From Chaenocephalus aceratus (Eukaryota > Chordata > Actinopteri > Perciformes > Channichthyidae): DNA of 64,000 nt. The notes beneath the pieces are model-generated. The model was not told where the DNA came from, did not search any database, and saw only the letters and a list, made by a program, of their open reading frames with translations. Each line of letters begins with the position of its first letter. The stretch's first letter is position 1. The translations under genes and the position numbers were made by a program. Below are positions 1 through 12,425 of the stretch, piece by piece. The stretch is from positions 28,748,523-28,812,522 of the forward strand of contig CM043797.1 in NCBI GenBank assembly GCA_023974075.1, written 5' to 3'.

Positions 1-255
1 ATTCTTAAAAATCCTTACCCTTACACACACCCCATTTTCCCTCTGCTGGTCTATGGCCTTGTAGAGGGTAACGGTACAGAGTCGCTTGGATAAGCGGGGG
101 AGTGCATCTGACGAAGAGATAGGTTGTTGTGCTCCCTATCTCTGTTTCTTATCCTATATCTAATAGAACTGCTCGGGTCTTGATAGATTGAGTGGGGAAG
201 TTCATGAAATCTTTTTAGAGGGTTATTAAGAATAACTTTTATCCAATGACCTGTT

Positions 256-910
256 CCCTCTCTGTCTGTGTCTGTGTATTCTCTTGTTCCGATTAACCCA
301 GCCAAATATTTTTTCTTGTTTTGTATCTATATCTACGCCGGGATCCGGAGTCGAGGCTGATCCTCTTGCTGTAGTCCTGTGTCTTGGATCCTCTATCCTG
401 AGTTCTGGATTAAGTCGTGGACTTCGGGTCGTGGCTGAACCTATCTCTGCGGTCCTGCCTTGGGTCTCGTCATGCTGCTTCCCTGATGGCTTCCACAGGA
501 TTGTAGCTGACATCCTCGTGGATTCATCTTCTTATTACAGACACATGCATTTCCTAACATTCGGTCTATATGCTGTAAAATGTATTATCTCTTCGATTTA
601 CACACGGCATCTATTGCACATCTGTCCGTCCTGGGAGAGGGATCCCTCCTCTGTTGCTCTCCCTGAGATTTCTCCCATGTTTTCCCCTTAAACTGTGGGT
701 TTTCTCTGGAAGTTTTTCCTTGTACGATGTGAGGGTCTAAGGATAGAGGGTGTCGTTTTTCTCATACTGATATTCTGAACAATCTGTGCTGTTGTATTTG
801 CTGTAAAGTGTCTCTACTGTAGGCTATTTTTATTATATGTACAGCACTTTGGCTCGACCAAAAATCGTTTATAAATGTGCTATATAAATAAAACTTGATT
901 TGATTTGATT
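256..910 (+). mobile_element. LINE 3' end (non-LTR element), copy 1, in relt intron
   Basis: This stretch shares long blocks with 56958-57480 in the same orientation, including GCCGGGATCCGGAGTC, the block around GTCCGTCCTGGGAGAGG, and GTACGATGTGAGGGTCTAAG. It ends in GCTATATAAATAAAAC followed by TTGAT repeats, as in 3' tails of fish non-LTR retrotransposons. The second copy has a LINE-like ORF terminus upstream (frame FLFDKAYS). It lies antisense inside a relt intron. The clade is uncertain (L2/Rex1-like by the tail). Confidence 0.6.
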
Positions 911-1018
911 GAACATAAATGTTTGTTTCAGTAGTACCTAGCACTGCTATTTTCGATGTCTTGCTCACTTTTTAAACTTTTGTTCTCTTTGGAATTACTA
1001 TGATATAATATCTCTTAC

Positions 1019-1273
1019 CTTCTTTCTGTGGTGTGGCAGTTTCTTCATCCCCTGCCTCCTTGTCAGCACTGCAGTGGTATCCCTTCTTCTTCAGGATGTT
1101 GCAGATGAGGATACCCAACAGGCCCATCACACAGAAGACAGGCACAATAGCAAAGACTGCATACTCTGCTGACTTCTCCTCAGCACTGCGAACCACTGTG
1201 CCGTTGACCGGCCCTCCTGCACCACTGGAGGGACCTTTACCAACTGTCCGCACCTTTCTGACATGCAAAGATG
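1019..1273 (-). CDS. relt: relt exon, stalk, transmembrane and juxtamembrane region
   Basis: It encodes [17 protein letters not shown], a glycosylation site, the transmembrane helix and the basic KKKGYHCS juxtamembrane tail, ending at a gtaagag donor in phase 1. This is the most diagnostic exon for RELT. The next exon is outside the window. Confidence 0.94.
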
Positions 1274-2462
1274 CTGAGAGAAATGGGAAGAAGAAGGAAC
1301 AGAGAAGAGATGATAAAGCACGGTCTTAATCTCCAAAGGAATGAGTAATAATTGTCAACTGAATGATGGACAAAAAGAACCATTTCAGACACACACTCCA
1401 GGATCTCACTTACTTTTCACACACAGACTTTGGGTGGAAACTCCTTCTTTGGCAATGGAGCTAAACCTGCAAAAAGAAAGAAAAATAAATAAGAGAAAAG
1501 AGCATTATTAAAGAGAGATTATGTCTTTTTTTCTCAACAAAGCGAATGACATGACCTAATTTAGAACAAGTTACAAGCAGACAGGTAAGCCTTACCCAGG
1601 CAGACAATCCCCACAGACAGCATCTGAAGTTGCAGAGCCAGGGGTTGTAGCCTTACGGCCGAGGATCTCACAGGCTGTGTGGAGTACGCAAGGTTCAGAG
1701 TCCAATGCATCTGAAAAGCTTCCAGTCGGGCACAACTGACATTGCACTTCCTCTGCTGGACTCTGGATCTGCCCACAAGCCTGCCAAGAAAGAAAACACT
1801 TCTAAACTCAAGCAAAATAGGCCACTAAGCACAAAACAAGAGTATCCCTTTGGTGATGGAGAGGATGAGTGTCTCTGTTAACTGGAATAAAAACAATGAT
1901 ATCCACCTTTTCACTTTCACATACATAGATTAAAATCATTTGCAAGAAAGAAAATAATTCACCTTCTTGAAACAAGTGTATTTAAACAGGTAGGGAGGGG
2001 AGAGAATAAAGGAACATGGGGAGAAAGTTTGTAGACTCTGATGGTACAACAAAATACTTATAAGGAACCAAAAGCACTTGATAGCAACATATATTTTAAA
2101 AGCAGAGTTGTAATTAATAATTTAATTTCAGCTCGCTGTCTCACCTTGGAAGGCTCCTGGCCGGCAGGGCATTGCAGACACACACACCCTTCCCCCCACC
2201 GACACTGCACTGCTGCAGTCCCAATACAGCCAAACACCTGGAAGACACACACACACAAGCTCACAGATCAGTGGAGGTTTACATTAATGTGATGTTGATA
2301 CACTTACAAAATTGTGTTCATGTCATCTTGTACAATGCACACAAGTGTGTCATGTTTGCATACAAACAGTCCGATGCACATGTTTACCGTGAGAAGGACA
2401 AGAGCTGAGCAGCAAAGGTGGTTCCTCATCATCTTCAAAGTATTCTTCTATGTTCATATGAT
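1019..2462 (-). CDS. relt: relt (TNF receptor superfamily member RELT), 5' part, five exons
   Basis: Exons 2388-2432 (plus 5' UTR to 2462), 2145-2237, 1596-1780, 1414-1466 and 1019-1273 join in phase into about 210 codons and leave the window at a donor. RELT is a single-pass plasma-membrane receptor of the TNF-receptor superfamily; this is family knowledge. The sequence shows a signal peptide (residues about 1-24), one cysteine-rich domain (about 28-108, with [19 protein letters not shown] and CGDCLPG), a stalk with an N-glycosylation site (NGT), and a transmembrane segment ([19 protein letters not shown]) followed by a basic stop-transfer [12 protein letters not shown]. The transmembrane and juxtamembrane stretch is the RELT hallmark and is nearly the same in mammals. 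The start is the first of two adjacent ATGs (2430-2432), just before the hydrophobic signal core. A good acceptor at 2463-2464 suggests a separate noncoding first exon upstream. The intracellular exons lie beyond base 1. No stops or frameshifts were seen. Confidence 0.93.
1414..1466 (-). CDS. relt: relt exon, ectodomain stalk
   Basis: A 53-bp exon with a pyrimidine-rich acceptor (tttttgcag) and a consensus donor (gtaagtgag). It encodes [17 protein letters not shown] in the phase needed to join its neighbours. Confidence 0.82.
1596..1780 (-). CDS. relt: relt exon, main cysteine-rich domain
   Basis: It starts [20 protein letters not shown] and ends CGDCLPG. The Cys spacing fits a TNF-receptor cysteine-rich domain. 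The acceptor is ttggcag and the donor gtaagg, ending in phase 2. Confidence 0.9.
2145..2237 (-). CDS. relt: relt exon, end of signal peptide and start of cysteine-rich domain
   Basis: 31 codons in phase 0, from [14 protein letters not shown] to CPAGQEPSK. It has an acceptor (ttccag) and a donor (gtgaga). The CPAGQEPS run aligns with the first cysteine motif of the RELT ectodomain. Confidence 0.88.
2388..2432 (-). CDS. relt: relt exon with start codon and signal peptide
   Basis: It encodes [15 protein letters not shown] and then splices in phase 0 at a gtaaac donor. The hydrophobic core continues into the next exon (VFGCIGTAA). The 5' UTR part of this exon runs to 2462, where a polypyrimidine tract ending tttag precedes it. 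Confidence 0.85.
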
Positions 2463-3117
2463 CTAAAGGATTGAGGACAAAGAAAAAAGTCAGAAAAAGG
2501 GTTCATCACGTTTTCAAATAAGGTCAGGTTCATGTAGATATGGGTTAAAAGAGCATCATATAAATCACCTTAGTCAACACACTGTGCCCTTTTAGCAAAC
2601 ACAATTTATTGACCCTTTAAGTGCTTAGAAATATTTTATAGTAATTTGGATGACCTATAACAACACTTATGTCACGTGCACGCACGCGCACACACAAACA
2701 CTCACATGCACACTCAACCACACACGGTCACATGGCGAAAAACACCTGAGTCATATTTTGCAACTCATCAAGAGCGCAGTTACTCGAGGGACAGGGAGGT
2801 AAGGAGTAGTTGTAAATGCTGTAAATAACATTTACCATGAATCAGGTTCTTTTTATGGCCGACAGTGAATGAAACAGGGCTTTTCCTGTGGCTATTTTTG
2901 AGCAGCTTGTACTCGCACCCACATCTGAAGCAATTATTCATGCTACAACCTATGGCTACAACACATTCATTTGCCAACACATGGTGAATTTGTCAACGTG
3001 TGAGGATAGCTGCCACTGGGATGGGTATTTCCAGTCATTGAGTTATAGATTAATACCATTAACCTTCGACAGGAAGATTACACTGCTTTGTTTTGTTGTG
3101 GTTTTTTAAGGCAGATG
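2463..3117. other. no gene seen; sequence upstream of relt coding exons
   Basis: AT-rich sequence with a short mixed CA-rich stretch near 2676-2720. Given the acceptor at 2463, it is probably relt 5'-UTR intron. No coding or RNA signal was found. Confidence 0.5.
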
Positions 3118-3266
3118 CTACACCCGGGTGTCTGAAGTTAAAAATGTTATTTACACCCGGGTACCCGAAGCTAACAATGCTATTTACATCCGGGTGTCCG
3201 AAGCTAACAATGGTATTTACACCCGGGTGTCCCTAGCTAACAATGTTTTTTTGCACCCGGGCTACA
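3118..3266. repeat. 33-bp minisatellite, about 4.4 copies
   Basis: CACCCGGG-type motifs start at 3121, 3154, 3187, 3220 and 3254, so the period is 33 bp (34 for the last). The unit is roughly ACACCCGGGTGTCCGAAGC followed by TAACAATGCTATTT. Copies differ by a few substitutions. Each unit carries a CCGGGT core, in most copies as the palindrome ACACCCGGGTGT. Confidence 0.9.
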
Positions 3267-3913
3267 CATTAGATACCGTGGAGGTATTTATGGAAATGTG
3301 TCTTTGATAACTCCATTCTCTTGTGCTGCTGCGTCAAATTGTAATTCCCCGGGTGCAAATACACATTTTTTTTAATAATATTGGAAATAAGGGAGAGGAA
3401 AAGGTCAACAAGGATGATCTTTCTATATGCACTGATGGATCTCGTATTTAGATCTGGGTGCCACAAGCTAATATTGTGTAACAAAAAACAATGTTGTAAT
3501 CTCTATAGTAAGCCCTTTTTTGTCTGAAAATATTTGAGACATATTATTTAGCATAACTCCCTAAAGCTCACACAGATATACATATCCATATGCACACAGA
3601 ATAATGTCGTCATAAAGCCATTTAAAAACATGTATTAAATGAGATGTTGTATAAACAAATGTATTTTATGTTTAATTAAACGGCAGCAGAGCAGGGAAAA
3701 CAGCACAGTGGCCAACCAACGTGAAGAGGATAAAGGTTCAATTGCTGTGAAAGCAGTGAGAAATCTAAACCTGAAATCCAGATTTCCTTGACTTCTTTAT
3801 TAAACCCAAGAAAGAAAATGCATTAAAAATGTTCATAATTCACTGTTATGACTTTCACTGTATGACCTAAAACATCCTTGTTGAGATGAATCTTAAGCAA
3901 ACAATTTTCTATT

Positions 3914-3914
<1 letters not shown>

Positions 3915-3962
<48 letters not shown>
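3915..3962. repeat. (AC)n microsatellite
   Basis: An uninterrupted AC array of about 48 bp. Confidence 0.95.
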
Positions 3963-3963
<1 letters not shown>

Positions 3964-4682
3964 CCCAAGAGGAGGACTTTTAGTGATTGTTTGGACCCAT
4001 ACAGGCTTGGAAAACAGCCTCTGACCAAAGCAAAATCATATACCCAGTTTAGAATATGTCAACCAAAACATAGACTAATACACTAAATAAAACTGATTTA
4101 CAGCATTATGATGACAAAAAGAAGGACAGAAAAAAGATGAGAAAGTGGAAAGTAAAGGAGTAAGACACTAACGATGGAAGACATTTTGGCTAAGAGAGAT
4201 ACAGGCAGTGGGAATGCAGGATAATATGAGAGTATTTGATAAGGAGGAGAAAGACACAGCAGCACACTTACCCCAGACTTGCAGCTGATTGACACTGTTT
4301 CCGTGGCAACTCAGTGAAGATGCTGTGTAAGCTGCTACAAATGCTGAGTCAGGACTAAACTAAAATATAAATTTCCTACTGATCCTAACCTCAACCCTTA
4401 CACTTGATAAAGGTCGTACTTGAACAAGTAACTTAAAAATGACTACAAGATTTTTAAAACTACAAAATTACTATTAAAAAATTATTTCTTAGGATTAGCT
4501 CTAACTGTGAGAGAGTTCAAACTAAAATGCAACTGAAGAAATCAGATAAGTGAAACAAAACTCAAGTCTAGTGTTGCTGAATGGAGAATTCAATGTACTT
4601 GCATGTGTCTTATACTGTCTCTCTGACCACAGACACACCCCTGACCTCCTTAGGACATGCCCTTTCTATCACTGCTAAAACA

Positions 4683-4684
<2 letters not shown>

Positions 4685-4772
<88 letters not shown>
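4685..4772. repeat. (GT)n microsatellite
   Basis: An uninterrupted GT array of about 88 bp. Confidence 0.95.
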
Positions 4773-4775
<3 letters not shown>

Positions 4776-5031
4776 ATGTGCATGATGGGCGAGGCCACTT
4801 TAATGTACTCCTTCGCTTTGACCATGCAGCAAAAATAAATGTTTTAAACATTAGCTAGCAAAGCAAATCAAGACTTCTCCCCTTAATTCATTCTGTTTTA
4901 TGTTTAGTCATCATACAGTTTATCACTAGTTTATAATGTGCATGTGCGTTAAGTGTGTTGTGAAATGCCTTGATATCGGTTTTTGTACACATGATCTGTG
5001 CATTACTTTTTACTGTCTCAGGTGGCTAGTG

Positions 5032-5056
5032 ACACACACACACACACACACACACA
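5032..5056. repeat. (AC)n microsatellite
   Basis: A short AC array of about 25 bp. Confidence 0.9.
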
Positions 5057-6009
5057 GATATTGAATGCCATAAAAACCAGCCGCCAACAAGTTGTGCCTT
5101 ACAGAAACAAGAAAAGAAAATATGTAACAAGTTTATGATTTTGGTCCGGCAAGGACCTCATGCCAATGACAGGCCACTAAAGCATAATTTCAGGGAAGAA
5201 GAAAAAGGACAGAAAAAGCACTTGTTTGAAAAAACAACACATGGCTGTGGAGGCCAGAGAGGAGGATAACAGAGAAGGAGGAATTAAAATGGAAAGAGAA
5301 AAAAGTGGCAGGGAGACAGCCTATAGCATGATATATATAGAAGCATGTGTTAAAAAGCCATATAGACCAGAGCAAGAGGCTAATTACAAGTCATACACAG
5401 GCACTTACAGCCCAAATGCACACTTGCAAACACACACAGCACACAAAACACTGCTGTCAAAAATGATCAATAAAACGACAATGATAGAGAGGGTAAAACA
5501 TAAATGTGGCCTGCAATTAGGAACCTCCTTTTTTAGGAAAGTGTCAAGTAACAAATTGGATGGGGCAGGTTTTCCACAGAGAAACTCTCTTAACCTTCAG
5601 GGGTGCAGTCACTGAAAAAAAGCCCTACTTAAACTCCAGCGGAGTAATGTGAAATTGATTTATCATTTATTAATGCATGTATTCCATAATCCTCATACAG
5701 CATTCTGACTTCAAATTTGACCTGTTTGAAAAGGCTTTTGCATTCCAATAGAGGCATGACAGCATCTACCCAAGTCATTTTCCATTATACCATTCACAAG
5801 CATTTTATTAATGGATCCAGCCAAAACAATTACTTATGGGGACGAATAAATCATCCTGGATATGTGGGCCAGCGTAGTTTGCCAACCATTTTCCCTGCTT
5901 GCAAAGCAGCTTGTATTATACAATTCATTTGAAAAAAGGACCCTGACTACTGATATGAGTCAGCCATTCACAGCCAGGTGAATTCAAGCCAGCATTGTCG
6001 GTTTACGAT

Positions 6010-6775
6010 GGGTTTTAATTTAAACAGCAGCTTCAGGTTCCTCGGTGTCCACATCACTGAGGACCTGACATGGACTCTTCACACTACCACCATCACCAAA
6101 AAAGCTCGACAGCGGCTCTTCTTCCTCCGCAGGCTGAGGAGGTTCAACATGGACTCCAGGATACTCTGCAACTTCTACGGGTGCACCATAGAGAGTATCC
6201 TGACTGGCTGCATCACTGCCTGGTACGGCAGCTGCACCGTCCTCAATCATAAGGCTTTACAGAGGGTGGTGAAAACTGCACAGCACATCACCAGGACGGA
6301 GCTGCCACCCATGGAGGACCTTTACTCCCAGAGGCTAGGGAAGAAAGCCCTCAGGATTATAACAGACCCCCATCACCCCAGCCACAAACTGTTCTGTCTG
6401 CTGCCGCCTGGCAGGCGGTACCGCAGCATCCGGACTAAAACCACCAGATTCAGAGACAGTCCTCCCACAGGCAATAAGACTGTTAAACACCTGTACTGTT
6501 GAAACAACATCCATAACATTCATCTGGCTGCTATTTAGAAATTATTTCTAATATATCATATTCCAATAACTTGCATATAGACTCTTATTGCACTATTTCA
6601 CTTTTTTTTTACTTTTTCTTTTTGTATTTACTATTTACTTGCACTATATTTTTTTGTTTATCTGTTTTCTTGTGTTGCACTGTTGAAGGAGCCTGTGACC
6701 TAAGATTTTCATCGTGATAATTACACTGTAGCTATGTTCATATGACAAATAAAAACCTTGAACCTTGAACCTTAA
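6010..6775 (+). mobile_element. L2-like LINE, 5'-truncated 3' end
   Basis: This is the C-terminal end of a non-LTR retrotransposon ORF, then a 3' UTR ending in GACAAATAAAAACC and CTTGAAC repeats. The peptide contains FRFLGVHITEDLTW, KKARQRLFFLRRLRRF and LPPGRRYRSIRTKTTRF, as in the post-RT region of fish L2-type LINEs. The RT core and endonuclease are missing, so the copy is dead and 5'-truncated. The exact clade is inferred from memory of the motifs. Confidence 0.85.
6028..6502 (+). pseudogene. C-terminal fragment of LINE reverse transcriptase ORF
   Basis: The open frame runs to a stop at 6500-6502. It encodes the RT-thumb/C-terminal region only: YGCTIESILTGCITAWYG, then KALQRVVKTAQHI, then DPHHPSHKLFCLLPPGRRYR. 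No YxDD box or endonuclease motif is present, so it cannot transpose by itself. Confidence 0.85.
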
Positions 6776-6779
6776 AAGC

Positions 6780-8962
6780 ACAATTTTAAAGCCATGAAAA
6801 AATTACCAAACATATCACACCACAAATCGTGAAAAACGTTTTTTAACTGGTTCTGGTAGGCAGGATGTATTGCCATTGGAAAAGCTAGCTGCTTCCCCGT
6901 GTTTTGAGACTTGATAAGCTAGGCTAGCATGCTGTAAAGCCATGGTTAATGGACAGATAACAGTGGCATGGATCTTTTCAATGCAGTCTAAGCAAGGAAG
7001 GGAATATGTGTAATTCTGAAATATCAAACTATTGCTTTAAGAAATCATTGACCCCTAATTAATCAACCTATTATCCCTCCATTCACTTTGTCATCCCTTT
7101 ACAAAAAATATCTGAAAGGCTTTTGCCTGACCTCATGAATACAACACATAACTGGTTGTCTTTTGTATTTGTTAAGATTAAGCACTAATATTTATATACT
7201 ACTCTAGTGCTAGTGATATTGAGTAATGCTATCTTGTTTGGCTTGGAGATGTTTTATAAGAGAATAGACATTCTGAACTATACTGTAGTCCACATTGGAC
7301 CCAACATCTTTCAACACAGATTCACTGAACAATGAAGAGTACATTTTGGTCTGAGACTTCCTTTATCCCTAAGAGAGGTAAGTGCTTTGTCTGCTACCTT
7401 TTGTGTCTCAAATCCTTGAACTCTCATACTTTTTCCACATGCACTTTCCACAACTCTTGGTTCTTGAGTTGTCAAATCCTGTAATTGCATCTTATTGTTT
7501 GCATGTTTCCTTTTTCCTAATCCAGCTTGCTTCACACCTCTTTCAGCAATGTGCTTTGGTTTGGAAGCTGCAGTCAGATATGTGTATTCATAAAGAGAGA
7601 AAGAAAGACAGACAAAAGAATAGAAAAAGTGAGAGAAGACAAAAGCGTGGGAAGTGCAGGATATAACAGGAAATTAAGATCTCTCCGAAAATCCCAGCAT
7701 ACAAAACAAAGAAGTCATACGACACCAACACGCACTAGTCTTTCGTCATTTTATGAGAAAACAACAAAATAGGATAAAAAATCATAACACCTCAAAGGAA
7801 AAGGAGAAGAGTGTGACGCCTTTTCCTAAACTGTAAAACAGTAATTACCCAAAACCCTGGGTGCTGCTGTTTGACACATCCCAATAACAAGTCGGGACAA
7901 CATCACATGCCTAGTCACATTTTCTGTTTTGTTCAGGCAACCTAAAAATAGTAATAATAAAGAAGTAATGGGAAAGGCATGACAAAAACACGGACGTTGT
8001 TCTATTCTGTAGTGGTTTTTGGCTCGTTGATGTCATGCAGCAGCTAAACAGAGATCTTACTATGTGAAGCTGTGAAGGAAAGAAGAACCACAAAAGGGGA
8101 AACACATGAATGAGTGGAGCTCCTCTGCTTTCAGTGTGAGGTGACTGAGTGGTAGGAGAGATCAAGGGTAGCTGCCACGTTATTGGCTTCATAACAATGA
8201 GCCGTGTTTCTCAAGTAGGCCTACACAGTAGTCTGGTTAGACATGAGACTGCAATGATACTATTTTAATGCCACCATTTTTTTTGGTGTCAAGTCTAGAG
8301 TCACAAGTCATGCTTACAGATTGGAATATATTTAAAGCAACAACTCTGTAAACACATTCTCATTAAACAGCAATGAGACATCTGCTGAGTCAACAGCTTG
8401 TCTTAAAAACAGCCTATAGAGAAATATTATTTAAAAATAGTGACACAAAGGTAAAGGTAGACTATACTGTCCTAGTGAAGCATTCAAACACTTTGGCTTA
8501 GATGACAGATCTGACTGTTAATGTCTTACTTTCCATTATCAAGTACTTAAAATAAGCCTATTTCAGGTAAGCAGTGTTCTTTCTGCATCGTTCAAATAAA
8601 CTGATCTATAAAAATATCTCTTTGCAGTTTACTAAAACAATATTTGACTGTATTTTGTCATAATTAGCCATTTGTAGACAGAAATAGATGCAACAAAGAC
8701 ATCAGATTGATGTGACAATTAGTTAATTAATTTTCATTGCAGTGCATTGACCTCTATAATATTTGCTGCCATGTTGTAAAAGGTTGCAAATGGCATATTT
8801 AAATAAACTCATTAAAGCATGTGACAACCACGTTCCCATGCCCATAGTAACTGAACCTTGATCAATAGCCAGCCTTACCTTTAACCAAAATATACTTGAG
8901 GAAGTAGTTGGCCAAGTGATTTAAAGTGTAGAATATTCACTACCACATAGACATGTAAACTT
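6780..8962. other. intergenic DNA, no gene seen
   Basis: AT-rich single-copy-looking sequence. Short open frames here lack recognisable domains, splice context or codon bias. Nothing else was identified. Confidence 0.5.
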
Positions 8963-9583
8963 CAGTGGCGAACCGTGTCTATCAATGTCCGTCTTTTCAC
9001 TGAATTGTCGTCTTGAAAAGGGTACTCACAACAATTCCGCAACAACTTCATCTTCACCTGTTGCACTTGTCATTTCAACGTTAAAAACAATAAAACGGCA
9101 TGAATTGCTTCGTCGCATTCATCCTCTGTCTCGAGCCAGTTAACTAGCGGGCCTTCTGGAGTACCCTGGAACCGAGGGAAACTCTGAAAGAATACGCCCA
9201 TTGGCTACAAATCAATATATGATTGGTTGATCAAACTGTCAATCCAAACGTACGCTCTCATTCAGTGCAACGGCCAGGGCATTCGATCAAGGATGTAGAA
9301 TACCTTGGTTGAAGGATATTCTACTCAGAGACCCAGAACAAGATCTGATTGGTTGTTTTATTTTCTAACACAAAACCACTGAAATGCGTAGTGCATGGTC
9401 CGAGAAGGACAAACAAATCAACGTAACACTGTAATATTACAGATGAACAACACAGATACGATTCTCATTTATTCATTTTATATACATTTTATTTATATAA
9501 TTAAATCGATTTTTTTGTTTGTTTTATCTGAGTGTTCCAGGGTATTCTCTGAATACCTTGAAGGCCCTGACGGTTCGCCACTG
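8963..9583. mobile_element. nonautonomous hAT element (MITE) with 8-bp target duplication
   Basis: Terminal inverted repeats CAGTGGCGAACCGT and ACGGTTCGCCACTG bound a 621-bp element. It is flanked by GTAAACTT (8955-8962) on the left and GTAAACTA (9584-9591) on the right, an 8-bp duplication with one mismatch. An 8-bp duplication with CAG-starting ends is typical of hAT transposons. No transposase frame is present. Confidence 0.85.
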
Positions 9584-9591
9584 GTAAACTA

Positions 9592-12122
9592 TAGAATGGA
9601 GTATGTTATATTGAGTGTAATAGCAGCAGTTTGCCTGAGGTAGCTTCTCAGTTTAATTATCTTTGTCATTTGCTCTGTAGGTGTGGTGATGTGTTTTCAG
9701 AGAAAGACAGACATCGAAAGGATTATTCTTTCACTTCTGCAGGTTGAGAAATCGTCTTTTGATTTAGGCTCAAAACCCTTTTAAAATCCATTCGATTATC
9801 TCAGTATTGCATCATCATCAAGTTATTCTCTTGAATCTGGAAGAGTTTAAACTAAATGGCAAATATATTATACTGTAAAACTACAAATGATAACAAATTA
9901 AAATGTATGGTGTTGCCCAGAATATTGAGATTCATCTTTGCTTTAGACTTGATTAAAACAAAGCGATGGCCATGTTTGTGTATAGCCTACTTGTGTGGTT
10001 TGACAAAACAAAACTAAAGGAGCCTGAATGCTCTTTTTGTACTTGAAAATGGCTGATGGACCTCTTTCTACAGCACTAGAAAAGGCATGGTTTTCCCACT
10101 TTGTCCCGAGATAGTAAGGTTTGACAAAGAAAAGTCAACCACAAAGTTCCCACGGCGATAATCGCTACCTATCAAGGCCATTAGGTCACGTAGCATGTCC
10201 AGCCATGGGGAACACCTCTTTATCTAACGACCTATAGAGTAAAATACAATAGAAAATAACTGAGATGGCAAAAAAGGTTTAAGGTAATTACACTCCATTA
10301 TCCATCAGACATTTCGTGGACTAAGAGATAATGTGCACGTGTACAACAACGACGTGATCTGGACTACCATACCCTCTGTTTTACTTAATGGAGGTGCCCA
10401 TTATCGGCAAATGAAAGGCAGATTTACGCCAACACTTTCTACGTTATTGCGTAGACAATGTCTCATTATGGGGATCGTGTTTGATAAATGGTCTGATGTC
10501 GCCTCGCCGCACTTGTCTGCGGATACGTTTTTCTCGCTGTCTCTTTGTGTCTGTTATTCGTCCTCTCTGTCCTTGGGTTGACGTTGATGTTACGTCGTAA
10601 TGTTTTCCAGTGGAACTGTACACCGACAGAAACTTATCGGGCCTCTCTTGTGTCTCAGCTGTGACAGATATCACTGAGTTGGAACGAGGGTGGTTGAATT
10701 GACTAGAGTTAGAGGGCAAGAGGAAGAAGAGGCAAAAAGACAGATGGATTTAAGTTTACAGCCAGAGAAATACCACTGCAACAACCGCCGGAGATCCCAC
10801 AATATATCAGGGTGACAGTGCAATGTCCTAATTTACAACCACCATGAATGCATACGCTATACGCATACAAATGTAACTCTGGTGATACAATAGAAATCTT
10901 TCCTTTCCTTTTGTTCATTAGAAATAGATGCCACAGGTTGGCTTACTCATTCATTCAAATGCTCTACTCTAAGTTCCCACTGAAATAACTTTAAGTAAAA
11001 TTACAAATTGTAAGAGTTAGACATAAAGCCTGAGTTTGTTTGCCTGAATTTAACTCATCATCAATGGTGCCTTTCGATTAAGTCCGGTTTTACAAGATGT
11101 TTTAAGGTACATTGAAAGATTTAAAGTGTTCAAGACCATTTTTGCTTTAATCAATTTAGATGTTTACGTCTGCCCTTATTACAACATAGTGAAAAACTGT
11201 AGAATTGCTGAAAACAGAAGGAGATATTTTTCATGAGGAGACAAAGACACTCTGCAACTATTTTAAACTACCAGAAGCCAACCACAAAGCAATTCTGGCT
11301 ACAAAACAACCCCAACAGAATCTAAGGCGACTTAAGGAGAACATGGGGCAACCTGAGTTACAAAAATGTGTGTGTCAGAGTAGAGATGTTTTTGAGTCTG
11401 GTATTTTCTCTTACCTCATCAACATCATTAAAGGTGGATGTAAATTAACTCCTTCTGTTCACAACACCTTAAATTATAACTTACAAACCAACTAAAATAA
11501 AGCAATTGCCATTTCCTCACACAAAAACAAGTGTATGTGGTGTAAAAACAACACTTACAACATGTAATCTCTATTTGTCAAACAAATACAGAGGATTTTA
11601 CCAAGTACTGTTTAAATCAGCGAACAAATCGACTCAATTATGAATGAGCTAAGCTCTGGTAGAGAAAATATATTGTCTTACAGTATCTATACAGATTCTA
11701 GGCCTATGTATGATCATTTAAAAGAGCTGTTTAATGTAAGGCTAAATTATAAATTACCTTTTCACTTGTCGAAACAAGTCTCTATAGTTTCCTGCCTTTA
11801 GGGAAAGTATGTTAACTATGTGCAGAGATAAGTAAACCTTGAAAAGCCATGTCTGAAAGGAAAAGCTGGACCCTTACGTAAATAGACTCCTTAAAAACTA
11901 AGCTTGATCATAATAGTTGTCACTGTAGGATTGCCAGAATACTGGATTTTGTGACTTTCTAACAGAGCCAAGCTAGCTGTTTACCCTGTAGGCTATTCTG
12001 TCTTAGTGCTAAACTAAGCTAAGCCAAGCTAGGCCATTGTCAAAAAAAGCAAATTTCATGTGAAACTATATTACATTAATGAAGGCCGTGTCAGTGAGTC
12101 CGACAGTCGGAGGCCACAGTGA
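9592..12122. other. intergenic DNA, no gene seen
   Basis: AT-rich sequence without supported exons. The frames at 10333-10581 and 11205-11495 have no domain or splice support. Confidence 0.5.
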
Positions 12123-12232
12123 CGGCCCGTCCACACAGCGGCGTGCGTTGAAGCTTCCAACGCTTCTGCCCATTCTCTTTGAATGGGGTGACGTCACTTT
12201 TAGCCGAACTGCATTTTGGGAAGCGACGTGGA

Positions 12233-12270
12233 GCGTTGCTGGCGTTGCTGGCGTTGCTGGCGTTGCTGGC
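12233..12270. repeat. 9-bp tandem repeat (GCGTTGCTG)4
   Basis: Four direct 9-bp units lie directly before an 11-bp perfect inverted repeat (12272-12282 against 12290-12300, TCAAAAGTTGA). Confidence 0.9.
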
Positions 12271-12425
12271 TTCAAAAGTTGAGCAATGTTCAACTTTTGA
12301 CGCCTCGACGGAGGCGTCAGCCAATGAAATCCCGTTTATGCAAATCTGCCAGTACAAGCGCTAGCCAATCAAACCGCGTGTATGCTGTGAGAGACTACGC
12401 AGGTCATTTCCTCATATTCAAAAAA

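Noticed and set aside
284..691. 135-codon open frame on the plus strand
   Set aside because: It lies entirely in the LINE 3' UTR repeat shared with 56958-57357, where the frame is not kept; no protein family match.
5226..5615. 129-codon open frame
   Set aside because: Low-complexity Lys/Glu-rich start, no domain, no splice context.
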